DNA of 64,000 nt from Anagrus nilaparvatae (Eukaryota; Arthropoda; Insecta; Hymenoptera; Mymaridae): assembly GCA_022575985.1 (NCBI GenBank), contig JAKSXM010000238.1:11426001-11490000 (forward strand), in the 5' to 3' direction. A model generated the notes under the pieces. That model searched no databases. It was not told the origin of the DNA and worked only from the letters and a program-made list of their open reading frames with translations. Below are positions 36,213-48,068 of this stretch, piece by piece. A program made the position numbers and the translations under genes. Each line of letters starts with the position of its first letter. Within the stretch, counting starts at the first letter, position 1.

Positions 36213-36524
36213 CCCATTAGCGCCGGCGCGACCATACCACTGACGCTTGGATTTTCGCTTAGAAAACGGGTATAAAAATGATTTTTTTTAAAACTTAAAG
36301 TCTTTCTTTACTAAAAAGGACTTGCTTTACAAGATTCCGGGGTCAGATTTTTAATTTTGTATCCATAATCGATTTTTTGTCTTTTTTGGGGCCGCCATAT
36401 TTAATTAACGGTCAAATCCTTTTTAGTAGAGGAAGACTTTAAGTTTAAAAAAAAATCATTTTTTTACCCGTTTTCTAAGCGAAAATCCGAGCGTCAATGG
36501 TGTGGTCGCGTCGGCGCTAATGGG
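36213..36524. mobile_element. piggyBac-type MITE with TTAA duplication
   Basis: TTAA|CCCATTAGCGCCGGCGCG on the left and GGCGCTAATGGG|TTAA on the right: CCC...GGG termini and a TTAA target duplication (36209-36212, 36525-36528) are the signature of the piggyBac superfamily. The inverted repeats extend about 100 bp inwards through TTTTCGCTTAGAAAACGGGT. It is 312 bp with no transposase. A lone related right end (GGCGCTAATGGGTTAA) is at 51374-51389. Confidence 0.88.
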
Positions 36525-36589
36525 TTAACCAAGTTTAAACTAAAAATTATATTTCTGAAATTTTACATAAGACTGTTTTTTTTAATATT

Positions 36590-37165
36590 GAAGGGGTGTT
36601 TTTGTTATTTTCGCACTTTGAGCGTCCAAGATATGCCCATATAGGTTTTTGGCTCGCTATTCAAGAATTTGGGCTCCTTTTTTGTTATGAAATATTAATT
36701 AATTATGAAAAAGAAGTCGAAATTCTTGATTAGTGACCCAAAAAACCTATCTGGGTATATCCTGGATGCTAAAAGTACAAAAATATCAAAAATACCCCCT
36801 TTTTGGGCGTAGTTTTAGCCAATTTAAGAGTAAAATTTTAATTATTTATGAAAAATAAGTCGACATTCTTGAAAAACTTATATGGGCATATCCTGGATGC
36901 TAAAAGTACGAGAATAACAAAAATACCCCTTTTAAGGGTAGCTTTAGCTATTTTAAGGGTGAAGTATTCATTATTTATGAAAAAGAAGTCAAAATTCTTG
37001 ATCAACGACCCAAAAAACCCGCATGGTGATAATCTGAGCGCTCAAAGTGCGAATATGTAAAAAAAAAACCCTTTTTGGGGGTAGTTTTTGGGGGTAGGCC
37101 CTATTCCTTTATAAAATGATCTAGATTTTCGTGTTCAGCGACCCAAAAAACCTATAGTAGAGCAA
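36590..37165 (+). repeat. Degenerate tandem repeat, about 125-150-bp units
   Basis: Three to four imperfect units each contain TATGAAAAAGAAGTC, ATTCTTGAT, GACCCAAAAAACC, TATCCTGGATGCTAAAAGTAC and AAAATACCCC. Related single pieces occur at 49103-49150 (inverted, sharing GGTTTTTTGGGTC) and 51290-51330. Confidence 0.75.
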
Positions 37166-37841
37166 ATCTCATGTTCGCCAGTGAAAATACAACCAAACTC
37201 GTATTTTGACTGGAGTATAGATGAAAAATCCTATTTACGGAAGATACAATCAATTACACAGTGAATATTTGACTTTATATGAGACCCTAATTTATCACCA
37301 AAATCAAAAAAATGAAATAAATCTGAATCATCCCATATATTTTATTTAACAAAAACATTTATACATGTCAAATTTAATCCATTTTTTCGTATTTTTTTAG
37401 TCTATTGATTTTTCAATCAAAGATAATCCCTTAAGATACTAAAATGCTATTTTTTCATATCTAAATAAATCAAGTTCAAAAATTTATTTTATTTTCATTA
37501 AATTTTATTCTAAAATAAATGGCATAATTATTTAATGAAAATTCAAATTAAAATAATTTAAGGTAATTAAAACTGAAAATGAGTCATAAGCATCTGGTTT
37601 AAAGATAAGAGGACTTAAAGGTGTTTTAAACTTGTCAACTGTAACCTTTTTCTATATTAAAATATAATTTTATTATTATTAGCTTTTATATCCTTTAATC
37701 TTATTTTAATGGTCACTTTTCATCTTTTTTTTTTTTTTTTGATTTTTAAGTGTGGTTTTATTATAATTAGACATTTATTAAAGGATAATACCTCTAATTA
37801 GAATATATTAGCTTATTTTACAATATTTAAAAACAGATTTT
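37166..37841. other. AT-rich DNA, nothing recognised
   Basis: No open frame with a recognisable product, no clear repeat ends. A poly-T run is at about 37728-37740. Confidence 0.5.
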
Positions 37842-38010
37842 TTAACATGGATGGAACATGTTCATTGAATGGGGTATTTGAAAAAGTTTGGCTCGGCAGG
37901 GGGGGGCCAAAAATTTACGTTTATAGGGGGGGGGGGTGAAATGGACTTAGAATATTTTCGATTTAGGGACTTAGAATAATGAAGTGGGAGTCAGGACCTG
38001 ATCAGGTTTG
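37842..38010 (-). repeat. Dispersed repeat with GAACATGTTC end (copy b, partial)
   Basis: AACATGGATGGAACATGTTCATTG is followed by GGGGTATTTGAAAAAGTTTGG, G-tracts and TTAGAATATTTTCGATTTAG. This is the reverse complement of the right part of the 55421-56378 copy, C-tract repeats included. Confidence 0.75.
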
Positions 38011-38094
38011 GTCACTAAAAACAGTTCTGAAGGAATAGTTCCTTTTCCGATGACCAGTATTGGATTAACTCATAAAATTTCACACAAAATAAGA

Positions 38095-38410
38095 AAACAA
38101 TTTTCAGAAAATACAAATTCTTTAAAAATATTGGTGATTTAGGTAATTTTTGGTACTCCTCTAATGTTTTTGGGGTCTTCTGCTCAAAATCCTAAAGTCA
38201 TATTTTAAAAATTTAAAATGGCGAATTCAAATTAGTAGTTTTCTAACCTCAGAATTGGAAATTTATAATAATCTGCCATTTTGAGTGCGACATTTAAAAT
38301 TTTTCATCAGGTGACCCCGAAAACCTTGAGAGGATTACCGAAAATTGGCTGAATCAGCAATATTTTTCAAAAATTTGTATTTTGCACATTTTTTGCTTAT
38401 ATTTTAGGAA
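38095..38410. mobile_element. Imperfect inverted-repeat element
   Basis: GGTACTCCTCTAATGTTTTT and GGGGTC (about 38151-38177) pair with GACCCCGAAAACC...GAGAGGATTACCG (about 38312-38340). Pairing continues outwards through AAATACAAATTCTTTAAAAA and its complement near 38370-38390. A decayed MITE without coding capacity. Confidence 0.55.
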
Positions 38411-41400
38411 ATATAGCATTATTTTCTTAAAAATGGTCATCAGAAATTTTAAAAATCATTCTTAATACCCAAAAATACATAATACCTACTGAGATAGATC
38501 CATTTTCGTCCATTTAAAATTTTTGAATACATTTAAAATTTTTGGCACCTTGACTATTAAAAAACAATATATTTATTTATTGTTAGTACTTTTTTAAAAA
38601 AAGCTTTCATTTATTATTAATTCATTGAAAATGAAATTGATGTAAATTTATAACATTAATAAAACTTGACTTTTGTAGTATTTTATGTTCCATGCTTTTA
38701 TATTAAAACGAATTATCGATTTATTTCTCCTATATATACACCTATATTAAAAAAAAAGTTTTATTTATTTACATTTTTTTATACATCGAATATGGATTAT
38801 TCGTATTAACGTTAAAAATTTATGGTTTATATATTTTTTGTTTACTATTTTACTGATGATATTTACTTATGCATTTCAAATAATTGATAATTACTTTTTT
38901 TTAATTGGGTTTTAATTTTTTGGTTATAAATTACCTCAATTATTATATAATTAAAAACTGATATTTTAATTAGCGTTTTTTTAAATTGGTTATCATTATT
39001 AATTTATTTTAAAGCTGGGATAAAAAGTAATATCGTTTCAAATTCAAAAAATAATTTCTACTCTGAAAATAGATTTCTAAATAGACGAATGGATAAAATT
39101 AGCAACGAGGGAAATAAATTAAAATTTTTCTAATACATCAAATGAAATACCATCTCATTTGATAAATGCAATAATTATGCGATAGGTGGCGTACTAGTCT
39201 TCTGCGTATCTCGCAAACGAAAAGATATTATAATATTATATAAAGGGTATTGATTCAGAAACGAAACATATTATTATAAATCTGACATGGTAAATTCATA
39301 GATTTATAAGGTATAAATCTATGGGTAAATTATTGTTTACAAAAATTTAGGAAAGATTATTCTAACACGTAATAAATTGATTTAATATATTTTTTAATAT
39401 TTTTGAATTAGTGGATATTCACATTGATTTGCAACCTTGTGGTTCCATTATTGCAATCATGATCATCATAGTCTCAAATATTATTAATTTTTGAATGCTA
39501 TTTCTTATCCTTATCTTTGAAGCTGTAAAAAGCTGTAAAAAGCTGTAAAAAGTATTTGGGCATAAAATCTATAAAAAAAATATTAAAGATCTTTCTTAAT
39601 TATTTTAGAGAATCCCCAAACTACAAATTGCAAAAATCAATTTAAAAAAAGTCTTTTAAACAAAATTTCAGTAATACCTAACAAAATAAATAAGAAAAAA
39701 AAGTCTTATACCCATCAAGTACATATTTTATTAAAAGATTAGGATTACACGTAAACCCTGTTAAAATTCCAAATAATAATAAAAACAAAATCGTGTTGAA
39801 AAAAAAAAGAAGAAAATTAGAAAACTTAAGCGGATTTAAACATTTTTGGTTGTGTGATACCCCGTAATACCAACAACAAAAATAGGATTGCAGTTTAAAA
39901 TTTACGGCTCTTTATAAGACTTTTCATATAATAAAAACTACTACTCTGTGTTTTTAAAACTACGTGCAAACACTTATCCAATTTTCTGTTTGTAAAGTTT
40001 TAATAAAAAAAATTTTCGACTTACTTTTTCAATTTTCAAAAAAAAAATACTAAAATTCAACAACTTTATAACTAAATAATAATAATAATATTGTTAATAC
40101 AAAATAAAGTCCAAAAGAGTAATAAATTCTTCTAAAAGTCTTTAAAAAAAAAGTAGAAAAAAAATTTCATGTATGAGCATAAAAAAAAAAGTAAAATTAA
40201 AAGCTGTTACGTGTTGAAATAAGTCTTAAAGAAAATTTTTAGGTTATATTAAGTATCAACGTGAGAATGATGTGTACATAAAATGAATGTGACATACTGT
40301 AAAAATAGAATATAAAAAGAAGAGATGACCTTTATTCTTTACTTTTTATTTTTTATGGTACTTTTCTGGTAAAATTCAATGAATGAAAGTATACTTTTTT
40401 TTATTTTGAAAAAAATTAATTTAATATTTTGTTAAAAGCTTTATGTACCTTTTTTTTATATAAAAAAAAAAATAAATTCTTTACTGTCTAAAAAAAAAAG
40501 AAAGAAAAAGGTTGTGTACTAAAGAAAAACTTGAAATAGGAGAAATGCATCTGTGCCATAACTCATTTAAGAGACAAATGGACTTGAAGTAACTAATTTC
40601 ATTTTGAAATAACTTGATTCCTTGGGAACTTTATACAATACAAGAAAATGTCTCTCGAGAGTACTTTTTTTAAAGTGAAAAAAAGGAGAAAGATAAAATT
40701 TACATTTTTTTTTTAGTAAGTGAGTACATAATTTTATATTTAATTGACTTGTGTCAGGAAATTATTTATTTTTTTAGTTTTATTTTGCATGAGCAAAAAT
40801 ATTAATGTTTTATTTATTATTTTGTCATGTAATATAAAATCTAAGAAAGTTAAAATAGTTGGAATATGATGCCTATAAAATAGTAAATTTTTTGGTGCCG
40901 AAGCCCGGGAATGAAACCTCATTGAATGAAAGTACCAAGGCAACACAAATTTATCTAATTTTAGGCTCTTTCAAGAAGATGAGTTTCAGATAGTTTTATC
41001 AAAAAAGCTCACCAAATTTAAAAATACTTCACATGTCTGACTAATTCTGACTCTTACTACTTAAAATAAATCTAAGCTGACTTCTCATTACAAACAGATC
41101 TACCCATAACCTTAACTAACCAAAACAATCAAAAACTTGAAAAAAAAAACTAATTTCGCTAAATTACACATAAATGCTTACCATAACGTACCATAAAAAA
41201 CTAAAAAATTGAATCAATTCAAGTACCACCACAGGGGTATATATTTCATTAACATTATACACTTGAGATTCATAAAAAAAAGTCATCTTCTTTTGTTTCC
41301 ATATAACTTAAAACAAAAAATTATACGGAAGCACTGAAAAAAAAGAGTATATCGAGCAAAAGAATTTTAAGAACGCGCTATTATTTTATATTGTAATGCG

Positions 41401-42862
41401 AATAAAAAAAACGTTGATGCACGTGCAAATGAATTGGACTATTGTGCACGTTATAAACCGACTTTTTGTCTGTTTTATAGTAGAATATATTTTTTTTTCT
41501 TTAGTGTTTCTTTGTTGTACACTCTTGTATATTTTATAAAATTTATGCTTTTTTGTAAACGTAAAAATGAATAATTAAATGTTAATACATATTTTTTGCA
41601 AAAAATTTATTTTATTTAATTTTCATTATTTTTTTTTAAAAAGTCATTTTCTATTTTAGTAATGTAATTTTTTTTTTTTCTTTTAAAGTGTAGTTAACGA
41701 GCTTTTAACTTTTACATAATGTATCGATTTTCTTTTATCTATGTTTACAATAATAATTATAATAATAAAAGAGGTGAATTATTTATTGATGTGAGTTTTC
41801 GTTGCGTAAAAAGTTACTTTGTGTAATTATTGTAATGGATGTTTTACACGTTTTGTCATTTTTGTGTTACAAAGGAAATAGAAATGCTTTTACAAGTATT
41901 TAATAAATGGTTAAATTTTCGCATTAATAAACAATGGAAAGGTTCAACAGGGTATTTTTTTTCTCTGGTTATTAGAACGTTTTGGAAACCATTTTTTTTA
42001 CAAAATCTTTTCCAGTTCTTACAATATTTTTTCCTCTTTTTCTAACACAAATTTTGAGCATACTTCTTTACCCATCTCTTTTGAAATATTTTGCATTTTA
42101 ATTAACTTTTTTAAATAAAATTCTGCCTTTATACTATGATTTACTACAACTCGCACATTTAAAATCCTCTTCCTATTTTCAATATTCTCTCAAATTCCTT
42201 AAAACACATTAAATGTTAATAAAATGTACAATAAAATTCCTTTTTGAATAAATTAAATACTGTTTAAAATGAGTAAATAAATTAAAGAATTTGTATTTTA
42301 GACAAAAGATAGCAGAAAACTCAGTTTTAAGTATATTTTCATTAACGAAATTGCATTTTCTTTCTTTTGTAATAATACTCAAATGAAAAAACAAGAGAGA
42401 AATAAAATTATTTACTTTACATAACAATTAATTAAAAATAAAATTTATTTTTTTAATTAAATTTTAAATAAACATAATTTTTGCAATTATTTATTAATTT
42501 ATTTAAATTTAATTTATTATAGAGTAAATTTTATATTTTACTATAAAAACATGAGCTGTAATAAACAAGTTTTAGATATAACCTAATAAAACAAGAGAAG
42601 GAAATTATTATATAAAATTTATAATGTTTCAGAAAATATAATAATAAATTCAAGTTGTTAAATTTTAACTAATACTATAACAAATAAATTTATAGTTTTG
42701 TATTTAAATTTTCTGTTACACTGAATACTTGATTTATGAATTTTGTTGGAAATTTTTGAACTTGGTACTGAACTACTGAATATAAAAAAAAATTTAAGTA
42801 AAATTAATAGTTTGAAATTTGTACAGAACTAAAGGATAGGTGATTCAGTGAAAGCTTATATA
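38411..42862. other. AT-rich DNA, no gene recognised
   Basis: Only low-complexity open frames. A triplicated 10-mer (AGCTGTAAAA, 39521-39550) and many A/T homopolymers are the visible structure. Confidence 0.5.
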
Positions 42863-43255
42863 CACTGTAAAAAGTAACTTTCAAAAATTAGAACTTTTTC
42901 GAAAAATTAGTAAATTTTCGAAAAAATTTGTAAATATTCGAAAAAAATGGTATAATTACTAAATTTAGTATATTAACAAAAAATTTGAGTATTCTCGATT
43001 TTTTTTTGTGAATTCGCAAGATTAATTAATAATTTACAATTTTTTTTCGAAAATTTTCAAAAATTAGTTGTAAATTTACAACTTTTTTCGTAAATTCACA
43101 AAAAAAATCGAGAATTCTCGAATTTTTCGAGAATATACTAAATTTAGTAAATTTACGATTTTCATCGAATATTTACAAAATTTTTTGAAAATTTACTAAT
43201 TTTTCGAAAAAATTCTATTTTTTTTGTTAATCTAAGAAAGTTACTTTTTACAGTG
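42863..43255. mobile_element. CACTG foldback MITE, copy 2
   Basis: TA|CACTGTAAAAAGTAACTTTC ... GTTACTTTTTACAGTG|TA, with TA at 42861-42862 and 43256-43257. The 393-bp interior is one long imperfect palindrome of TTCGAAAAATT-type modules. It belongs to the same family as 27702-28062 and 58285-58715. Confidence 0.9.
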
Positions 43256-44129
43256 TATTTAAAATTTTCTGCATTTGTTTTCTACAATTTTGGTTCTATT
43301 AAATTTTGTGCAGCACATGGCTACTTCCGAGTATCGATCAATTTTCTTACATTTCATTTTTTGCTTATGCAATAAAAAATATTACAAAACCAACATATGG
43401 ACCCATATTATTTACAATTTCTGTTTACATTATTAAAAAGTGTTGAAACTTCCCTATTTACCAAAAAAATTCTATTTGTACTGACCTCGTTAAACCCAAA
43501 ATTTTACATACTCAAGAAAATAAATCTTAAAATGATATATTTTTATATAAAAGTTTATGCATTGTTTGTGGACATGACAGAATCCACAAATAAAGAATAA
43601 ACATAGTTACTTTTTTCATATAAAAGAAAATAACAAGTTTTTTTTACTATATTTTCTGTATATATAAATAAACACACACTTTATATATTCAAATTCAAAT
43701 TCAAAATCTAAAAAAAAGTAAGAAGCTTTTACAACACATCTAACTCTTGGCAAATGGTTTTAAAGGTTTTATATTCCTATGTAGAGATTGCGGTCAGCGA
43801 CTTTTAAGCTTAAAATTCCATGAAACTGTGCTATATATGCGAGAAATATATATCAACTTTTGCACGTACTTTTTTTTACTATGTGTGGGTTTGGTACTCT
43901 TGTACTACACCAAGTGAATTTTAAAAAAACCGCGTACTTTTTATACATATTTATAATAAAAAAAATAAAGTTTTTTTAGATTTTTTTGTTGCTCTAGGTA
44001 CTTTTTTATTTATTTATTTATTTATTTATACAACTGATTTTTTTACTGTCACGTAGTTTATATATTTTTTCAGAGATATGCATGAATTTTTTATTAGTTT
44101 TTTTTTTAAATTAAGCTAATTAATTTAAT

Positions 44130-44330
44130 TTTTATTATATTTTTTCAAACGTAATTAGATAATTTTATTCATATCATGAAATATCAAAAATTAAAGTATA
44201 AATAACACGTACACTGCAGGCTACGCACCCTAAAAAAAAAGGTTTTTTTGTGTAGATATAATAACATAACCTCTAATTCATCAAAATTATATCAGGACAA
44301 AGTAAACTACCTTTTTTTTTGTAAAAAAAA
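44130..44330 (+). repeat. Direct repeat, left copy (partner 47868-48068)
   Basis: Contains TAATTAGATAATTTTATTCA, ACACGTACACTGCAGGCTAC and AACATAACCTCTAATTCATC, all repeated in the same order and orientation at 47868-48068 with few differences. The pair brackets knottin B, a dispersed repeat and a LINE fragment. Confidence 0.88.
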
Positions 44331-44694
44331 AGTCTTGTGTATACTAACTTACCTTATGTCATTTTCCTGCGGGGATATAACTTGAGTAAAGCATGCTTCA
44401 CTCAGACTAATTATTTTATTTCTTCGAAAAAGGAATCATTGTGTTAGGTGATGTGTGTGTGTGTGTGTTTCTCTTAAAATTTTTGACCTCAAAAAATAAA
44501 AAAATACCATTATTTTTTTTTATTTTTGACGTAATACCTAATTTCATCCATGATAGAAATCAAATTAAAAAATTTTCTCTTTTTTTATAAGAATTTTATT
44601 TACTAAAATTTGAATCCAATTTATTCATAATCTGCACATATAAGTTTTATAAAATAAACAATTCATTGTACTTTATAGAATTACTAATTATTAA

Positions 44695-44940
44695 TTAAAT
44701 TGGGTAACAGAAACGATGAGGAAAATTTTCCTGTAAAGGCCAGCACCTTCCACTGCAGCACTCACTGTGTTCATTACACTAAAATAAAAAAGTATAATTA
44801 ATTTTATTATAAAATCTTGGAAGCTAATTTATACTTATCAATGAAGCCTTTACTTTTCTAAAACCTTCTGAACAGGATTCCACAAATTGATGACTGTTCA
44901 AAATAGCGATTACGAATAATAACAAAAATAATTTAAACAT
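44695..44940 (-). CDS. Secreted six-cysteine knottin-like peptide (copy B), two exons
   Basis: Exons 44940-44854 and 44778-44695 flank a 75-bp phase-0 GT-AG intron (GTAAAG...TTTTAG). The 56-residue product has a hydrophobic signal peptide (cleavage probably about residue 22) and six cysteines at 23, 30, 36, 37, 41 and 53: C-X6-C-X5-CC-X3-C-X11-C, the inhibitor cystine knot pattern. The intron falls exactly before Cys30, as in copies A, C and D. It is the intact partner of copy A, with nearly identical signal exons. A TATAAATA box lies 48 bp upstream. Expected product: an extracellular disulfide-rich peptide (venom, antimicrobial or inhibitor); the target cannot be told from sequence. Confidence 0.85.
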
Positions 44941-44987
44941 TTTTAATAACAAGGTTACTTCTGAACAGAATAAATGCTTAAACTGAG

Positions 44988-44995
44988 TATTTATA
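44988..44995 (-). promoter_or_regulatory. TATA box of knottin B
   Basis: TATAAATA on the minus strand, in the same position relative to the ATG and with the same flanks as in copy A. Confidence 0.75.
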
Positions 44996-45180
44996 CATTT
45001 TACTCTTTATTTGATTAGAAATTTAAAATATTTAAGATTATACTTTATTGTACATAATTGTATATTTTTAATGATAAAAATGATATATTGTGAATATTTA
45101 ATTTATTTAAAAATTGCATAATTATATTATTAATTTATTTGTACAAAATTTTTTTGTAAAAGTGTGCTAAATTTAATTAT

Positions 45181-45285
45181 TAAATTTGGAAAAACCCGAA
45201 TGATTCATTGACTTGTATATATTTAATCATTATTAATTTTCACGTTCATCAAGAACAAATAGTCGAAATTTTAATTATAAAAAAC
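45181..45285 (-). repeat. Upstream block of knottin B, inverted copy of 49282-49400
   Basis: On the minus strand: GATGAACGTGAAAATTAA, AATCATTCGGGTTTTTC and AATTTAATAATTAAATTTAG, found in the same order on the plus strand upstream of knottin C. B and C are therefore divergent halves of an inverted duplication, now separated by about 4 kb of insertions. Confidence 0.8.
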
Positions 45286-45698
45286 TATTTTTTATCTTTT
45301 CTTGGATTTTTCTGATTTTTTTATTTCAGCTCTGGATGGTTCAGCTGCCATTTTGCAGATGTGATATTCAAAGTAAAAAAGTACGATACGACATTGAAAA
45401 CTAGAGGGTTCAATGAAAAAAATGAGCTATTGTGGATCAATTTATTTTAAAAACTGTATTGTGGAAAGGAAAGTTGCTGATTTGTCAAAGAATGGCCCAT
45501 TCATATATCATATACTTAATTTAAACTATCAATTTTTATTTTACTTCTATCACAAAAAGTACAAGCAAACCAAAAAATTCTATCATTACAAAAGTTTAAT
45601 AAGCATAGGAATTATTGTAAATATATATATATATAACATTGAGTATAATGAATTTATTGCAAGTATTGCAAATGATATAAAAACTAATTAAAAACTTA

Positions 45699-46146
45699 TA
45701 ACCGGTTTGTGTAAACACAACCTAAATGCATGGAACATGTTTACTTCCAAATGAGGACTAGATATAATACAAATGTTACTCAACATTACAATACAATTTT
45801 CTATTGTTGTAATTTGTAATTATCACCTTACTAGTTGTTAAGATTCTAAACCCAAACTATTTTGATTCCCTAAACCTGAAATATTCTAAGTCCCTTAATC
45901 GATATTATTCCAAGTCCCTAAATTGATATTATTCTAAAAGTCCATAAACCTGTACTATCCTAAGTCCTTAAGCCCAGATTTTTCAAAGTCTTTTAAAAGT
46001 ATTTTATTTATTTATGTATAATTACCTAATTATTCTAAGTCTTATTTGACCCCCCCCCCCTTAAATAAGACAAATTTGACCCTTCCCCTTAATTTTCAAG
46101 TTCTGAAGTACCCCCTCCCTATAAACATGTTCCATGTTAAAACCGT
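45699..46146 (+). repeat. Dispersed repeat with GAACATGTTC ends (copy c)
   Basis: Left end ATAACCGGTTTGTGTAAACA, then CATGGAACATGTTTAC; right end AAACATGTTCCATGTTAA. The interior has repeated AAGTCCCTAAAT/AATATTCTAAGTCC phrases and C-tracts. The whole matches the ends of 55421-56378. Confidence 0.75.
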
Positions 46147-46229
46147 ATTGGGCTTAAATTGATAATAAAAAGGAAAGTGAAATCCCTGTAGATATGAAGT
46201 GCAATAACAAAATATATGAAAAAGAGGAT

Positions 46230-47585
46230 GAAATTCTCATTATTTGACTGCCCCTCTAAAAATTTTATTTAATCAATCTATCATACAAGGTAAACTACCT
46301 GACATATGGAAGATTGGTTTAATAGTACCGGTATATAAAAAAAGTGAAACAAAAGATATTAAAAATTATAGACCTATAAGTATCCTTTCATGCATTCCAA
46401 AAATTTTATACAGTAGATTATCGGTATTCATGAATAATAAAATAATTTCAGAACAACATGGATCCATAAATAAAAGATCTACAGTAACTAACTTATTAAC
46501 CTTCAAAGAGTTCGTTTCACAATCACTTAGTAGAGGAAATCAAGTACATGTTCTTTATACAGATGTAGAAGCTTTTGATTATGTTAATCATGATTTAATG
46601 ATTCAAAAATTAAAAAAATATAAGGTTCATAATAAAATAGTAAATTGGCTACATTCATACTTATGTAATCGTAAACAATTAGTTAAAATCAATCATAAAT
46701 TGTCAAAAATGATTACACCCCCATCTGGGGTTCCACAAGGTTCAAATTTAGAACCTTTACTCTATATAATATATTTTAATGATTTAAAAAACGTTATAAA
46801 ATATTCCAAATTTTTAATATTTGTTGATGACTTAAAAATATTCAAAGAAGTTAGATCAAAAAAAGACATTAATCTATTTAAGTCAGATATAATAAGATTA
46901 CATAATTGAAATTATCTAAATGGATTGAAGTGGAATTTTGAAAAATGTGATATGATGATATATGATAAATGGAAAACAAAAAATAACACTAATATAAAAT
47001 ATAAAATTGGTAAACATGAAATAAAACACACATATCTGTCATTAAAGACCAAGGTATTTATTTTGAAGAAAACTTGAAATTTAATGTACACTTTGAAAAC
47101 ATTATTAGTAAGTCAAAAAGACGTATTTATTTTCTTAAAAAAATTTTGCAGAGATTTAAAGATATTGATTCATTAAAATTATTTTACAATTCTCATATTA
47201 AATCTATTATGATGTATGGATCCATAATTTGGTCTCCTAATACTCAAGAAAAAATATATGTTATTGAAAAAATTCAACACCAAGTTCTAAGAATATTTGC
47301 ATTCAAGCAAAATGTTGAAATTGACTACTATAACATGATTACAAAGAACTGTACATTAAATTTAAAATTAATACTCTTGAATCTGCTAGAGAGATCTCTG
47401 ATCTTAAATTTATGTATAAATTAATTAATAATATAATAGTCTGTGAAGAAATAAGATCATTGATTGGTTTTTGTGTACCAAATAGAGAAGGTCTGAGGGA
47501 AAGAAGTTCAACGTTTAATATACCAATAGAATTTATAAATGCTAGGAAAACGATGGTCAGTATTCAGAATATTAGAAACATATAA
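46230..47585 (+). pseudogene. Non-LTR retrotransposon reverse transcriptase fragment
   Basis: The open stretch 46244-46909 encodes the palm of a LINE reverse transcriptase: WKIGLIVPVYKKSE, KNYRPISILSC, YTDVEAFDYVNHDL (usually YTDFSKAFD), SGVPQGSNLEPLLY (usually GVPQGSVLGPLLF) and FVDDLK in place of YADD/FADD. Homology continues in other frames: NFEKCDMMIYD near 46935, then the thumb from 47074 (SHIKSIMMYGSIIWSPNTQ) and a C-terminal tail to about 47585. At least three frame breaks, lost N-terminal endonuclease and non-consensus active-site neighbours make it inactive. Inserted between knottins B and C. Confidence 0.9.
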
Positions 47586-47867
47586 TTGTTACAATAAAAA
47601 AATATATATTACTAATAATATAGAAATAAGCTTTTACAAAAGCTTAAGTATTTCTGTATCAAAATATAATTAGAATACTTTCTTAACATTAAGCTAGTTT
47701 AATAATACAATATAAATATATGTTAGTTATATTAATTTCTCTTCATAAATATAGTATGTTTATTAAACATTCTTTATTTATGAAGTATCATTTATAATAT
47801 TTCTTAATAAAATTGTTAATAAAAAAATTTAAAGGGTTCGTCCCGTAAATGTGTTTAGTAAATAAAA

Positions 47868-48068
47868 AAATAAAATATTTTTTGAACCATAATTAGATAA
47901 TTTTATTCATATCATGAAGTATCAAAAATTAAAGTTTAAATAACACGTACACTGCAGGCTACACACCCTAAAAAAAAAGGTTTTTTTGTGTGGATATAAT
48001 AACATAACCTCTAATTCATCAAAATTATATCAGGACAAGATAAACTACCTTTTTTTTGTAAAATAAAA
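47868..48068 (+). repeat. Direct repeat, right copy (partner 44130-44330)
   Basis: See the left copy; order and orientation are conserved, with small differences such as AAAGTT for AAAGTA and a shorter T-run. Confidence 0.88.

Larger units (their letters stand above)
44411..45200 (-). repeat. Inverted segmental duplication carrying knottin B (partner 35270-35985)
   Basis: Reverse complement of the copy A block. The outer edge (44411) abuts AGTCTGAGTGAAGCATGC, the terminal sequence of the 17909-18597 element, so a transposon end marks the breakpoint. Confidence 0.82.
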
